From the NCBI GenBank assembly GCA_030647905.1, contig JAUSJA010000034.1:88779-152778 (forward strand): 64,000 nt of DNA, given 5' to 3'. The notes under the pieces were generated by a model. The model ran no database searches. It was given only the letters and a program-made list of their open reading frames with translations, and was not told the DNA's origin. A program made the translations under genes and the position numbers. The DNA comes from Gemmatimonadaceae bacterium (lineage in GTDB: Bacteria > Gemmatimonadota > Gemmatimonadetes > Gemmatimonadales > Gemmatimonadaceae). Below, piece by piece: positions 40,411-49,650 of the stretch; position 1 is the first letter of the stretch; each line of letters starts with the position of its first letter.

Positions 40411-41427
40411 ATGGCAGAGAAATGGATTCTGCGGAACGGCTCGAAGGCGGGCGGATTCACGTATTCCGCGCCCGACGGTCGCCCGGTTAAGAGCAGGAAG
40501 GAGCTCGAGCGCATAGACCTGCTGCGTATCCCGCCGGCATGGCGCGATGTCCACATCGCGGCCAATCCGCGCGCCGCCATCCAGGTGTGGGGCTTCGATG
40601 CGCGCGGCCGTAAGCAGTACCGGTATCACGCGCGCGCGGTGCAGAAGGGCGAGCTGAGGAAGTTCTACCGCGTCGCGCAGATGGGTCGCGATCTTCCACG
40701 TCTCAGAAGGAAATTTCTGAAAGACCTGAAGCGGCAGGATTATTCACGGGAACGGGTGTGTGCGGGCATCGTTCTCATCATCGGCGAAGCGTTCATTCGC
40801 GTCGGCAGCGAAAAGTATGAGAAGGAGAACAATACCTTCGGCATCACGACGCTCCGGACGTCGCACGTGTCGGTCGAGGGCGACGTTGTCGAATTCAACT
40901 ACGTCGGCAAGCGCTCGATACACCACCGGCAGGTCGTGAAGAATCGGGGTATCGCCCGGTTCGTCGAATCTCTGCTGGGAACGCCGGGCCCGCGGCTCTT
41001 CCGGTACCAGAATGACAGCGAGTGGACGGATGCCGATGCGAGGGACGTCAATGAATACATCGGGTCCGTGGCCAGCTTCCCGTACACTGCCAAGGATTTT
41101 CGCACCTGGGGCGGGTCGCTGCGAGCGGCGACGGTTCTCGCGGAGATCGGCACCGGCCGAAATGAAAACGCGCGCAAGAAAGACGTCACCATGTCCGTTC
41201 GCATAGTCGCGAGCGAGCTCGGAAACACACCCGCGATCTGTCGAAAGTCATACGTCCACCCGGTGATACTTACCCGATACCTGAGAAGCGGCGCGAAGAT
41301 CGGGCTGTCAGCGCGTCATCGCGGCGTCCGCACGTCCCCATATGGGCACACCGCCGAGGAGAAGGCATTGATCGCCTTCCTCAACAAGCACTTTCCCGAT
41401 CGCCGCAAGGAACGCCGTGATGGCTGA
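40411..41427 (+). CDS. DNA topoisomerase IB (eukaryote/poxvirus-type)
   Basis: 338 aa from the ATG at 40411, which has a GGAG site 8 bases upstream (the ATG at 40372 has none). N-terminal GFTYSAPDGRPV and IPPAWRDVHI are typical of bacterial topo IB. The catalytic domain has FIRVGSEKYEKENNTFGI, KDFRTWGGSL and the active-site tyrosine in CRKSYVHP. It relaxes supercoils via a 3'-phosphotyrosine intermediate. Found scattered in bacteria; the neighbours give no functional link. Confidence 0.92.
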   Translation: MAEKWILRNGSKAGGFTYSAPDGRPVKSRKELERIDLLRIPPAWRDVHIAANPRAAIQVWGFDARGRKQYRYHARAVQKGELRKFYRVAQMGRDLPRLRRKFLKDLKRQDYSRERVCAGIVLIIGEAFIRVGSEKYEKENNTFGITTLRTSHVSVEGDVVEFNYVGKRSIHHRQVVKNRGIARFVESLLGTPGPRLFRYQNDSEWTDADARDVNEYIGSVASFPYTAKDFRTWGGSLRAATVLAEIGTGRNENARKKDVTMSVRIVASELGNTPAICRKSYVHPVILTRYLRSGAKIGLSARHRGVRTSPYGHTAEEKALIAFLNKHFPDRRKERRDG

Positions 41428-41463
41428 TCTCATCCCGCAGTCCGCCGCTGCGCGGTTCTTCCC

Positions 41464-42954
41464 TTGAAACACGTCCTGGCCATTGACGAGGGCACTACCG
41501 GCGCGACGTGCCTCGTCGTCTCCGCCGATGGGCGCGTCGTGGGTCGCGGATACCGCGAGCTCACGCAGCATTTCCCGAAGCCGGGATGGGTGGAGCATGA
41601 CGCGACGGAAATCTTCGAGCGCGTGCTCGCCGCCGCGCGCGATGCCATCGCGCAGAGCGGTGTCACGCCCGACGTCATTGGCATTACCAACCAGCGCGAA
41701 ACGGTCGTCGTCTGGGACCGCACTACCGGCGAGCCACTCGCGCGCGCGATCGTCTGGCAGGACCGTCGTACCGCCGGGCGATGCCGGGAGCTCGAGCCGG
41801 AGGCTGCCTGGATCACGGAAAGGACCGGGCTTCCGGTGGATCCTTATTTCTCGGCGACCAAGCTCGAGCTCCTGCTGCGTAAGCCGCGCATCGCCGAATG
41901 CGTCGCCCGCGGCGACGCGCTGGCCGGCACGATGGATACGTGGGTCATATGGAAGCTCACCGGCGGTGACGTGCACGCCACCGATCCCACGAACGCATCG
42001 CGCACGCTCCTCTTCGACATCGGGCTGCGTCAGTGGAGCGACGAGCTGTGCGAGCTTTTCAGCGTGCCCCGATCGGTGCTGCCCGAAGTTCGCCCGTCCA
42101 GCGGAGAGTTCGGTATCGCGCGCTCCGCGCACTTCGGGGTTCCGATTCCCATTTGCGGTGTCGCCGGCGACCAGCAGGCGGCGCTCTTCGGACAGGGCTG
42201 CTTTCGCGCCGGAGAGGGAAAGAACACGTACGGGACCGGAGCGTTCCTTCTGCTCAATACAGGGGAGCTTCGCCCAACGCCCGGTGAAGGAATCCTCGCG
42301 ACAGTCGCCTGCGATCCCGGCGGCGGATACGCGTACGCTCTGGAAGGATCCATCTTCATCGCTGGAGCCGCAATTCAGTGGCTGCGCGACGGACTCGGAA
42401 TCATTGCAACGGCAAGCGAGTCGGAAGCTCTCGCGCGCAGTCTCGACTCGAACGACGGCGTGTACTTCGTCCCCGCGCTCACGGGCCTTGGCGCTCCGCA
42501 CTGGGAGCCCCAGGCGCGCGGTATGATCGTCGGATTGACGCGCGGCACGGGCCGCGCTCACCTCGTCCGTGGCGCGCTCGAGGCGATGGCCTATGGAACC
42601 GCCCACGTGCTGAACGCGATGCGCGCGCGAAGCGGCGTTCCATTCGACCGGCTGCGCGTTGACGGCGGAGCCAGCGTGAATGACTGGCTGATGCAATTCC
42701 AGGCGGACATCATCGGCGTTCCCGTCGAGCGGCCGGAGATTGTCGAGACCACCGCGCTCGGCGTAGCTGGGCTGGCAGGAATCGCCGCCGGTGTGTGGCA
42801 GGACTCCGAGGAGTTTCTGTCGGTGCGCCGTTACGCCACATTTACTCCCGGGATCGGCGACGAAGCGAGACGCGCTCTCGTCGCGGGCTGGGACCGTGCC
42901 GTCGGCGCGGCATTGAGCTGGGCACGCAACGATGGCAATCCGGAGGAACGGTGA
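41464..42954 (+). CDS. glpK: Glycerol kinase
   Basis: 496 aa FGGY kinase forming glycerol-3-phosphate. MKHVLAIDEGTTGATCLVV at the start, ITNQRETVVVWDRTTGEP, IVWQDRRTA and GVAGDQQAALFGQGCF are all family motifs; GLTRGTGRAHLVRGALEAMAY lies near the end. Start TTG at 41464. It follows the topoisomerase gene by 36 bases and is coupled to the next gene (GTGA). No glycerol facilitator or glpD is in the window. Confidence 0.94.
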   Translation: MKHVLAIDEGTTGATCLVVSADGRVVGRGYRELTQHFPKPGWVEHDATEIFERVLAAARDAIAQSGVTPDVIGITNQRETVVVWDRTTGEPLARAIVWQDRRTAGRCRELEPEAAWITERTGLPVDPYFSATKLELLLRKPRIAECVARGDALAGTMDTWVIWKLTGGDVHATDPTNASRTLLFDIGLRQWSDELCELFSVPRSVLPEVRPSSGEFGIARSAHFGVPIPICGVAGDQQAALFGQGCFRAGEGKNTYGTGAFLLLNTGELRPTPGEGILATVACDPGGGYAYALEGSIFIAGAAIQWLRDGLGIIATASESEALARSLDSNDGVYFVPALTGLGAPHWEPQARGMIVGLTRGTGRAHLVRGALEAMAYGTAHVLNAMRARSGVPFDRLRVDGGASVNDWLMQFQADIIGVPVERPEIVETTALGVAGLAGIAAGVWQDSEEFLSVRRYATFTPGIGDEARRALVAGWDRAVGAALSWARNDGNPEER

Positions 42955-43985
42955 CCAATAATCGAAGGAAGACGCTGGCAATGTTCGCTGTAATTGTCAC
43001 GGCGCTTGGATGCGCCAGCCGGTCGCAGACGGGCGGGACATCCGAGCCCCCGCTTCCGGCGGCGCCTGATTCGATCGTCGAAATGCCGGTGACGCTCGCT
43101 ACTCCTGGTGGCAACGTGTTCGGCACGCTCGAGCTGCCCGCGTCGCGATACCCGGTGCCGGTGGCGCTCATCATCGCCGGCTCCGGGCCCACCGATCGTA
43201 ACGGAAACAGCCCCGCTTTGCCCGGCGCCAACAACAGTCTCAAACTTCTCGCGCGCGGTCTGGCCGAGCATGGAATTGCGTCGCTCCGGTACGACAAGCG
43301 CGGCATCGCCGCCAGCAGGCAGGCATCCACGCGCGAGCAGGACGTGCGCTTCACGCACTTCATTGAAGACGCGGAGGGCTGGCTCGCTCAGCTTCGCGCG
43401 GACCGGCGTTTCTCGACTGTGGCGGTCGTGGGGCACAGCGAAGGATCTCTCATCGGGATGGTCGCCGCGAGGGAAGCCGGTGCCGACGCGTACGTCTCTC
43501 TCGAGGGTGCCGGCCGAAAGCCCCTCGAGCTGATCAGCGAGCAGCTCAGCGGGCAGCTTCCTCCGGAAACGGTCGCTCAGGCACGCGCGGTGATGGCCAC
43601 CATGGAAGCGGGGAATCTTCCCGATTCGTCGGTGCACATTCCGCCAATACTTGCCTCTCTTTTCCGTCCGAGCGTACAGCCATACCTCGTATCGTGGTTA
43701 AAGTACGATCCTGCCGTCGAAATTGCGAAGCTTCGCATTCCCATCCTGATCGTTCAGGGGACCACCGACATCCAGGTCGGAATGAAGGACGCCGACACAC
43801 TCGCTGCCGCACAGCCGGCCGGGAAGCTCGTCGTGATCGAAGGGATGAACCACGTGCTGAAAACTGCGCCTCCGGGGAGAGCCGAGCAGATGGCAACGTA
43901 TTCGGATCCGACCCTGCCGGTGGTTCCCCGGCTGCTCGGGGAGTTAGCGGGATTCATTCACGGAGCGCGGAAGAAGGCGCGCTGA
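42951..43985 (+). CDS. Alpha/beta-hydrolase lipoprotein
   Basis: 344 aa. A GTG start overlaps the glpK stop, then a lipobox signal peptide ends in ALGC (Cys21). The hydrolase domain (about residues 60-330) has ALIIAGSGPTDRNGN, the nucleophile elbow VVGHSEGSLIG and the catalytic histidine in IEGMNHVLK. The pattern matches the periplasmic serine aminopeptidase/S33-like hydrolases often called alpha/beta fold family protein. Substrate unknown. The pairing with glpK would suit a glycerol-ester lipase, but that is inference. Confidence 0.85.
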   Translation: MTNNRRKTLAMFAVIVTALGCASRSQTGGTSEPPLPAAPDSIVEMPVTLATPGGNVFGTLELPASRYPVPVALIIAGSGPTDRNGNSPALPGANNSLKLLARGLAEHGIASLRYDKRGIAASRQASTREQDVRFTHFIEDAEGWLAQLRADRRFSTVAVVGHSEGSLIGMVAAREAGADAYVSLEGAGRKPLELISEQLSGQLPPETVAQARAVMATMEAGNLPDSSVHIPPILASLFRPSVQPYLVSWLKYDPAVEIAKLRIPILIVQGTTDIQVGMKDADTLAAAQPAGKLVVIEGMNHVLKTAPPGRAEQMATYSDPTLPVVPRLLGELAGFIHGARKKAR

Positions 43986-43988
43986 ATC

Positions 43989-44348
43989 GTGACGTGTCAC
44001 CGGTTCGCCATCGCATTCCTCGCGGCGGCGCTCGTTGGCGGTGCTCCTCTTTCGTTGCGAGCGCAGGCGGCGGAGCAGCGGTCGCGGGATTCGCTCATCG
44101 GAGTGGACAAGGTGAAGCACTTCTTCATCGCCGGGTTCCTGGAGAGCGTGAGCTTCGCGAGCCTGCAGGCCGCCGGGGCGGGACGGAGGCCGGCTCTTTC
44201 CGGAGCGATCGGGCTCACGACGGCCGCATCCATCGGGCGAGAGCTCCACGACCGGCGGACGAAGGGACTGTTCAGCTTGCGCGATCTCGTATGGGACGCG
44301 CTCGGGGCGGGGGCGGCGTTTCTGATTCTCTCGCGCACCCAGAAATAG
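43989..44348 (+). CDS. DUF2279/VanZ-like small membrane-associated protein
   Basis: 119 aa, GTG start three bases after the preceding stop. The signal peptide ends near LRAQA. DKVKHFFIAGFLESVSFA, a central alpha-helical GAIGLTTAASIGRELHD and SLRDLVWDALGAGAAFLIL follow. This is the VanZ/DUF2279 (YfiM) pattern, seen in small periplasm-facing membrane proteins of unknown role. Confidence 0.68.
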   Translation: MTCHRFAIAFLAAALVGGAPLSLRAQAAEQRSRDSLIGVDKVKHFFIAGFLESVSFASLQAAGAGRRPALSGAIGLTTAASIGRELHDRRTKGLFSLRDLVWDALGAGAAFLILSRTQK

Positions 44349-44423
44349 CGATTCGTCCGCCGCATTATGCCGTTGGCAGGGCCTGCTCCATGTCGCGGCG
44401 GTACCTTCCATATATTCCGAGGC

Positions 44424-44579
44424 GTGAAACCTCGCACAAGATTCCTGCTTGGCGGAGTCCTGGTTCCTGGAACCTTCCGCGCAACGACGCTCCTCGCCAA
44501 GTGCGCTTCCCGCCATGAGAATGCGCCGGAGAAATACAAGGAAACTTCCGGGTACCGCTCGACAGCGAACGGCGCGTGA
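44424..44579 (+). pseudogene. ccmE: Collapsed ccmE: N-terminal anchor joined to the C-terminal heme tail
   Basis: 51 codons from a GTG at 44424. The first 14 residues, KPRTRFLLGGVLV, match the CcmE membrane anchor. After them come ATTLLAKCASRHENAPEKY and KETSGYRS, the C-terminal tail of the cysteine-type CcmE. The OB-fold middle (about 80 residues in a normal 130-150 aa protein) is missing, in frame. The stop overlaps the ccmF start as GTGA, as in an intact ccmEF operon. The product is unlikely to carry heme. A chimaeric assembly join cannot be excluded. Confidence 0.62.
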
Positions 44580-46666
44580 TTCTGGTTGGTGAGCTGTCGC
44601 TATGGGTCGCCCTGCTCATGGCGACCTGGGCGGCGACGGTATCCTTCACGGGCGGCGCGCTTCGCAGGCGCGACCTGACGTTGAGCGGCGAGAGAGCGAT
44701 CTACGCGACTCTCGCGATGGTGGTCCTGGCGTCGGCGGGTCTCTGGACGGCTCTGTTCACGCACGATTTCTCGATCAGGTACGTTGCGTCGTTCAGCAGC
44801 GCGAATCTTCCGAAGGTCTACACGTTCACGGCGTTCTGGGCGGGACAGTCCGGCTCAATGCTGTTCTGGTGCCTGATCCTCGCGGCCTACTCCTCGCTCG
44901 CGGTCTACAGCAACAGGGCGCGCAAGCACGAGCTCATGCCCTATGTGTCGGGCACACTCGCCGTCGTGATGATCTTTTTCCTCGCGATGATGTGCTTCGG
45001 CGCGAATCCGTTCGAGCGGCTCGACTGGATTCCGCCGGATGGGCGCGGAATGAATCCGCAGCTCCAGAATCCGGGAATGGCGATCCACCCGCCGACTCTC
45101 TACCTCGGCTACGTCGGCACGACGATTCCGTTTGCGTTCGTGATCGCCGCCCTCATTACGCGGCGTCTCGACGCCGAATGGCTGACGGCCATCCGGAAGT
45201 GGACGCTGGTATCGTGGTTCTTCAACACGACCGGGATCGTGCTTGGAATGTGGTGGGCGTACGTGGAGCTTGGATGGGGCGGATACTGGGCCTGGGATCC
45301 GGTCGAGAACGTGTCCCTGCTTCCGTGGCTCGTGAATACGGCGTTCCTGCATTCGATCATGGTTCAGGAAAAGCGGGGAATGCTCAGAAAGTGGAACGTT
45401 ACGCTCGTCGCCTCGACGTTCCTGTTGTCAATCTTCGGAACATTCATCACCCGTAGCGGAATCATCTCCAGCGTTCACTCGTTTGCGCAGTCGCCGGTGG
45501 GGAACTGGTTCGCCGGGTTCCTGCTCCTGTCGATCGCGATCACCGCGTACCTCGTGACGACGCGGCTCAAGGATCTCGAGGCGAAGGCGAGTCTCGAAAG
45601 CATGGTGAGCCGCGAGGCCGCGTTCCTTTATAACAATGTGGTGCTCGTCGGCATCGCTTTCTCGGTGCTGTGGGGAACGCTGTTCCCGATCATCACCGAG
45701 GCGGTGCGGGGTGAGAAGATCACCGTCGGGCCGCCTTTCTTCAACGCGGTCAACATTCCGCTCGGCCTCGCGCTTCTGCTGCTGATGGGAATAGGGCCGC
45801 TGATCGCGTGGCGTCGCGCATCCGTGGCGAACCTGCAGCGGCAGCTCGCCGGGCCGGTGCTCGCCGGCCTCACGACGGGATTCGTGCTGCTCCTGTTCGG
45901 AATGCGTGACTTCACCGCCATCCTTGCCTACACGTTCGCGGGATTCGTCGCGATGACGGTGACTCAGGAGTTCTACAAGGGAGTGGGCGCGCGGAGAAGG
46001 ATGTATGGCGAGAGCCTCGTGCCGGCGCTTGCGCGCCTCGTCGCGCGCAACCGGCGGCAGTACGGCGGATACATCGTGCACATGGGTATCGTGGTGATTT
46101 TCGCCGGGTTTGCCGGCCTCGCGTTCAAGAAGGAGTTCGACGTCACGCTCAAGGCCGGCGACTCGAAGGAGCTGACTGATCCGTTCGGCCACAAGTGGCG
46201 GTTCGTGAGCCAGGGTCTGTCGGCCTACGATATTCTCAACCGGCAGGTAACGGCGCTGGTGCTCGATCTCACGAGGGATGGAAAGAGCGCCGGGGTTCTC
46301 ACGACCGAGAAGCGCCAGTACGTGGACAGCCGTGGCGCGCCGACGTTTGGGCCATCTACTGAAGTCGGCATCAGGGAGTCATGGCGGGAGGACGTGTATG
46401 TCGTTCTCGCCGGTGTGGGCGAGGACGAGAGCGCGGAGATCCGCATCACGTTCAACCCTCTCGTGCGGTGGGTATGGCTGGGAGGGGCGCTGATGGCGAT
46501 CGGCGGTCTGGTGGTGATGTGGCCGCAGGTGCAGCGCCGGCGCGTCGAAAGCGGCTATGCCGCGGTGATGGCTCCGATAGAAGCCCCGGTAACAGAGCGC
46601 GAGCTCGCGGGAGCGACCGCCGCCGAGCTCGAGAAGCTTCAGGCCGCGGTGAGGGACGACAGCTGA
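44576..46666 (+). CDS. ccmF: Cytochrome c-type biogenesis heme lyase CcmF
   Basis: 696 aa multi-pass inner-membrane protein that attaches heme to apocytochrome c. The WWD motif lies in the loop WGGYWAWDPVENVSLLPWL (about residues 240-258), preceded by AIHPPTLYLGYVG; FGTFITRSGIISSVHSFAQS is conserved downstream. Normal length. It starts at the GTG (44576) overlapping the ccmE remnant. The loss of a normal ccmE beside it makes the pathway puzzling unless another ccmE exists. Confidence 0.94.
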   Translation: MILVGELSLWVALLMATWAATVSFTGGALRRRDLTLSGERAIYATLAMVVLASAGLWTALFTHDFSIRYVASFSSANLPKVYTFTAFWAGQSGSMLFWCLILAAYSSLAVYSNRARKHELMPYVSGTLAVVMIFFLAMMCFGANPFERLDWIPPDGRGMNPQLQNPGMAIHPPTLYLGYVGTTIPFAFVIAALITRRLDAEWLTAIRKWTLVSWFFNTTGIVLGMWWAYVELGWGGYWAWDPVENVSLLPWLVNTAFLHSIMVQEKRGMLRKWNVTLVASTFLLSIFGTFITRSGIISSVHSFAQSPVGNWFAGFLLLSIAITAYLVTTRLKDLEAKASLESMVSREAAFLYNNVVLVGIAFSVLWGTLFPIITEAVRGEKITVGPPFFNAVNIPLGLALLLLMGIGPLIAWRRASVANLQRQLAGPVLAGLTTGFVLLLFGMRDFTAILAYTFAGFVAMTVTQEFYKGVGARRRMYGESLVPALARLVARNRRQYGGYIVHMGIVVIFAGFAGLAFKKEFDVTLKAGDSKELTDPFGHKWRFVSQGLSAYDILNRQVTALVLDLTRDGKSAGVLTTEKRQYVDSRGAPTFGPSTEVGIRESWREDVYVVLAGVGEDESAEIRITFNPLVRWVWLGGALMAIGGLVVMWPQVQRRRVESGYAAVMAPIEAPVTERELAGATAAELEKLQAAVRDDS

Positions 46667-47034
46667 TACCGCTCATAGTCGGCACCCTGCTCGCGCTCGC
46701 CGCGCTCTCGTTCGTGCTTCATCCTCTCCTGATGGGTGATGCACTCGGTCAATCAGTCGCGCCGGCGGCACCTCCCACGGACCCGTCGCGGAATCAGGCG
46801 ATTGACGCTCTTCGCGAGATCGAATTCGATCGCGCCACAGGGACGCTGTCGGAGCCCGACTACGACGCTCTCAAGGCGGTGTACACGCAGCGCGCCATTG
46901 ACGCGATGCGCTCCGCGGAATCCGGCACTGTGTGCCAGCGATGCGGTCCGCGCCCGGAGGCCGGTGCGCGATTCTGTTCCAAATGTGGTGCCGGAATCAA
47001 CGCTTTGAGGAGCTGGCGACGCGAGAGGAACTAA
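46663..47034 (+). CDS. Membrane-anchored zinc-ribbon protein following ccmF
   Basis: 123 aa if translation begins at CTG 46663, which overlaps the ccmF stop as CTGA. No ATG, GTG or TTG lies upstream in a sensible place, and later starts would cut the single membrane helix (LIVGTLLALAALSFVLHPLL). A CcmI/CycH-like helix follows (ALREIEFDRATGTLSEPDYD), then a zinc ribbon with CQRCGPRPEAGARFCSKCG. Likely an assembly factor for c-type cytochromes. The CTG start is inference. Confidence 0.72.
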   Translation: MIPLIVGTLLALAALSFVLHPLLMGDALGQSVAPAAPPTDPSRNQAIDALREIEFDRATGTLSEPDYDALKAVYTQRAIDAMRSAESGTVCQRCGPRPEAGARFCSKCGAGINALRSWRRERN

Positions 47035-48725
47035 GCTTCCAGCGACTCCAACCTCTTCCTCGCCAGACGAACCGGCACGACCGTGGCGACGATGCACAAC
47101 GCCGCTGCGAACCCGAATCCGAATACCATCTCCATCGGATCGCGCGCGGTGCCGAATGACTTCGACGCGAGGTAGCTGAAGACCGGACGCGCCTCGAGCG
47201 TGATGACGCACCCAATCACCACGATTGACGCCATCATGAACAGCAGTCCACCGAACGACGTCGGAATCTGCGCAGCGTTCTCGGTGTCGAAGCGCGGGAA
47301 CATCGTCCCGAAGCCCACCGCCAGTCCGGCGATCGCGAAAGTCATCATCGTTATCGTCAGTACCGACACGGCCATGATGAAATCGCTCACCTTCATCAGC
47401 AGTCCAGTGGTCAGCACGAGCGCCAGTGCGAATAAGAGTAGCGGGATCGTACCCACCCAGAACTTGGACCACAGCAGGTCGCGCATCGGGAGCGGGCTGG
47501 AGCGCAGCAGCCACATCGTCCGCCCCTCGAGACTCACCCCCGGAAAGATGAATCGCGCTGCAATCGATGCGAGCACGAACCCGGCGAGGACGAGATTGAG
47601 GAAGGGAATCAGGTTCGCGATGAAGAACGTTACGCCCTCTCCCTTCATCGGCAGGAACTTGATGTTGAAGATGTACACGATCACCAGCACGGCGAGCAGG
47701 ATCAGCTGCGACCATTGCGTCGTGTCGCGGAAAAAGAGGCGCACCTCCTTCATCACCAGCTCCCGCCGCACCAGGCCGAGGGGGGTGAGCATCCGGCTGA
47801 ACGCGCCGGAAAAGACGCTCTGCTTCACCCACCGGTCGCTGCTCTCCTGCGCTTTCGAAAATCCCTTCGCGTACAGAGCGCGCTGCACCACCGCACCGAT
47901 GACCACGAACGCGGCCGCCGTGGACCATAGCAGGTAGAGCGGAAGCGCGTCCGGCTCTTCATTCAGCCAGCTCATGACCGCGGTCTGCACCCACTCGCTC
48001 GGCAGCCACGGCGACGTCGGCGTCCGCAGAACGGAAATGAACTCGATGAGCGACCGGAATCCCTCGGGGCGCGCCAGCTGCTCGGGACGCATCAGCCGGA
48101 ACAGCAGAATCACTCCGCCCGCGGAGAGCACCGCGATGACGCTCAGGATGTCTTTCGTGCGGCGCGCCGGAAAAAAGTTCACCAGCAGCAGCGTGATCGC
48201 CGAACCGATGGCAGTTGGCACGATCAGGAACGGGACGAACGTGCTGAACACGACGAACACGAACATCGGTCCACCGTGATACACGACTCCATAGGCGGCG
48301 AACAGCGGGACCGCCATCAGAATCACCATCCAGCTCGAATGCGCGCAGGTCTCGACGAGCTTGGCGGCGTAAAGCCGCAGCCAGTCCACCGGCCCCGCCA
48401 CGAGCAGGTCGAGATCCCGCGCCAGAAAGAACGTCGACAGAGAGCTGATGACGTTGGACAACAGCAGCATTCCGAAGAAGCTCACGAGAATGAGCCCGAG
48501 CAGCTTTCCCGCGAGCAGCGGACCTATCTCCGGAATGCCGCGGAAGTACACGAGGAGCCGGTAGAGAATTGCGAAGAGGAATCCCCAGAACGCGAGTCCG
48601 ACGATCCCGAGGACCACGCCTCGGCCCGCAGCTCCGGTCTGCTTCTTCACTGCGCGCGCGCGCATGCTCTGCCACTTGGGCGCGAGCAGATGGATGAACG
48701 ACGGCCCCGTGACGGCCTCAGGCAT
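47031..48725 (-). CDS. ABC exporter permease (multi-pass membrane protein)
   Basis: 564 aa with many hydrophobic segments (about 12-14 helices) and no ATPase motif. RDLDLLVAGPVDWLRLYAAK is the characteristic first loop of the putative ABC-exporter permease family seen in many bacteria; the second half repeats a similar helix set (FPGVSLEGRTMWLLRSSPLP). Its ATG overlaps the stop of the ATPase gene by 8 nt. Substrate unknown. The stop overlaps that of the convergent zinc-ribbon gene by three bases. Confidence 0.82.
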   Translation of the reverse strand: MPEAVTGPSFIHLLAPKWQSMRARAVKKQTGAAGRGVVLGIVGLAFWGFLFAILYRLLVYFRGIPEIGPLLAGKLLGLILVSFFGMLLLSNVISSLSTFFLARDLDLLVAGPVDWLRLYAAKLVETCAHSSWMVILMAVPLFAAYGVVYHGGPMFVFVVFSTFVPFLIVPTAIGSAITLLLVNFFPARRTKDILSVIAVLSAGGVILLFRLMRPEQLARPEGFRSLIEFISVLRTPTSPWLPSEWVQTAVMSWLNEEPDALPLYLLWSTAAAFVVIGAVVQRALYAKGFSKAQESSDRWVKQSVFSGAFSRMLTPLGLVRRELVMKEVRLFFRDTTQWSQLILLAVLVIVYIFNIKFLPMKGEGVTFFIANLIPFLNLVLAGFVLASIAARFIFPGVSLEGRTMWLLRSSPLPMRDLLWSKFWVGTIPLLLFALALVLTTGLLMKVSDFIMAVSVLTITMMTFAIAGLAVGFGTMFPRFDTENAAQIPTSFGGLLFMMASIVVIGCVITLEARPVFSYLASKSFGTARDPMEMVFGFGFAAALCIVATVVPVRLARKRLESLEA

Positions 48726-49476
48726 CGAGAACGTCCACGAATTCGCGGGCGGCGTTTTCTCCGGTCAGATTGAGGAAGATCTGCTCCAGTCCTTCGGCGC
48801 CGGATGTGGAGCCCGCGCGCAGCTCGTCCATCGTTCCGAGCGAGCGGATCTTCCCGCCCTGGATGATCCCGATGCGGTCGCACATCGTCTCCGCGACCTC
48901 GAGCGTGTGCGTCGACATCATGATCGTGTGGCCGCGCCTCGTGTACTCGCGGAAGAGATCCTTGAGAATGCGGGTGGCTTTCGGATCGAGGCCCACCATT
49001 GGCTCGTCCACCACGATGACGTCCGGCTTGTGAATGAATGCGCTCGAGATGATGAGCTTCTGCCGCATGCCGTGGCTGTAGCTCTCCACCAGCTCGTCGC
49101 GCCATTCGTCCAGATCGAACAGCGTCAGCAGCTCGCGGCCGCGATGCTCGATGTCCTTCCCGTTCTGGCTGTAAAGTCCGGCGACGAAGCGCAGAAACTC
49201 GGCGCCGGTCAGCTTGTCGTAGATGAACGGCCGGTCGGGTATGTAGCCGAGAATGGACTTGGCTTTCATCGGATCGGCGGCCACGTCCACGCCGCCGATA
49301 CAAACTTGGCCCGCTGTCGGTCGCAGAATACCGGCGATCATCCTCAGCGTCGTCGTCTTTCCCGCGCCGTTGGGGCCGAGGAATCCGAACAACTCACCCT
49401 TGGGTACGTGCAGGTCGATCGCGTCCACGGCGGTGAACGAGCCGTAGCGCTTCGTGAGTGCGTTGAGTTCTATCAT
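48718..49476 (-). CDS. ABC exporter ATP-binding protein
   Basis: 252 aa. Walker A FLGPNGAGKTTTLRMI, signature YSHGMRQKLIISSAF, Walker B VIVVDEPMVGLD and H-loop MSTHTLEVAE. SHGMRQK instead of LSGGQ is usual for CcmA-like exporter ATPases. Partners the membrane protein encoded next. The 174-base divergent gap to tpl holds an AATGCGG/CCGCATT inverted repeat. Confidence 0.9.
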   Translation of the reverse strand: MIELNALTKRYGSFTAVDAIDLHVPKGELFGFLGPNGAGKTTTLRMIAGILRPTAGQVCIGGVDVAADPMKAKSILGYIPDRPFIYDKLTGAEFLRFVAGLYSQNGKDIEHRGRELLTLFDLDEWRDELVESYSHGMRQKLIISSAFIHKPDVIVVDEPMVGLDPKATRILKDLFREYTRRGHTIMMSTHTLEVAETMCDRIGIIQGGKIRSLGTMDELRAGSTSGAEGLEQIFLNLTGENAAREFVDVLDA

Positions 49477-49512
49477 GGCGTCATCATAGGACGAGCGGAG
49501 AGGGCTGCTGGT

Positions 49513-49545
49513 AATGCGGCACCGGGACGGGCCCGTTACCGCATT
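49513..49545. repeat. Inverted repeat in the divergent ABC exporter/tpl promoter region
   Basis: AATGCGG (49513-49519) and CCGCATT (49539-49545) form a 7-bp inverted repeat with a GC-rich centre. It sits between divergent genes, so it could be an operator or attenuator. No clear promoter hexamers are visible near it. Confidence 0.3.
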
Positions 49546-49650
49546 TCCCCGACCGCTTATCGGGAGTTCCCTGATGGATCGCCCGCATCGTCCCGGCGAC
49601 GCTTCCGCTGACCACTTTTTTCAGTCCGCGAAGGCGGGCGGGAGCGGGAT

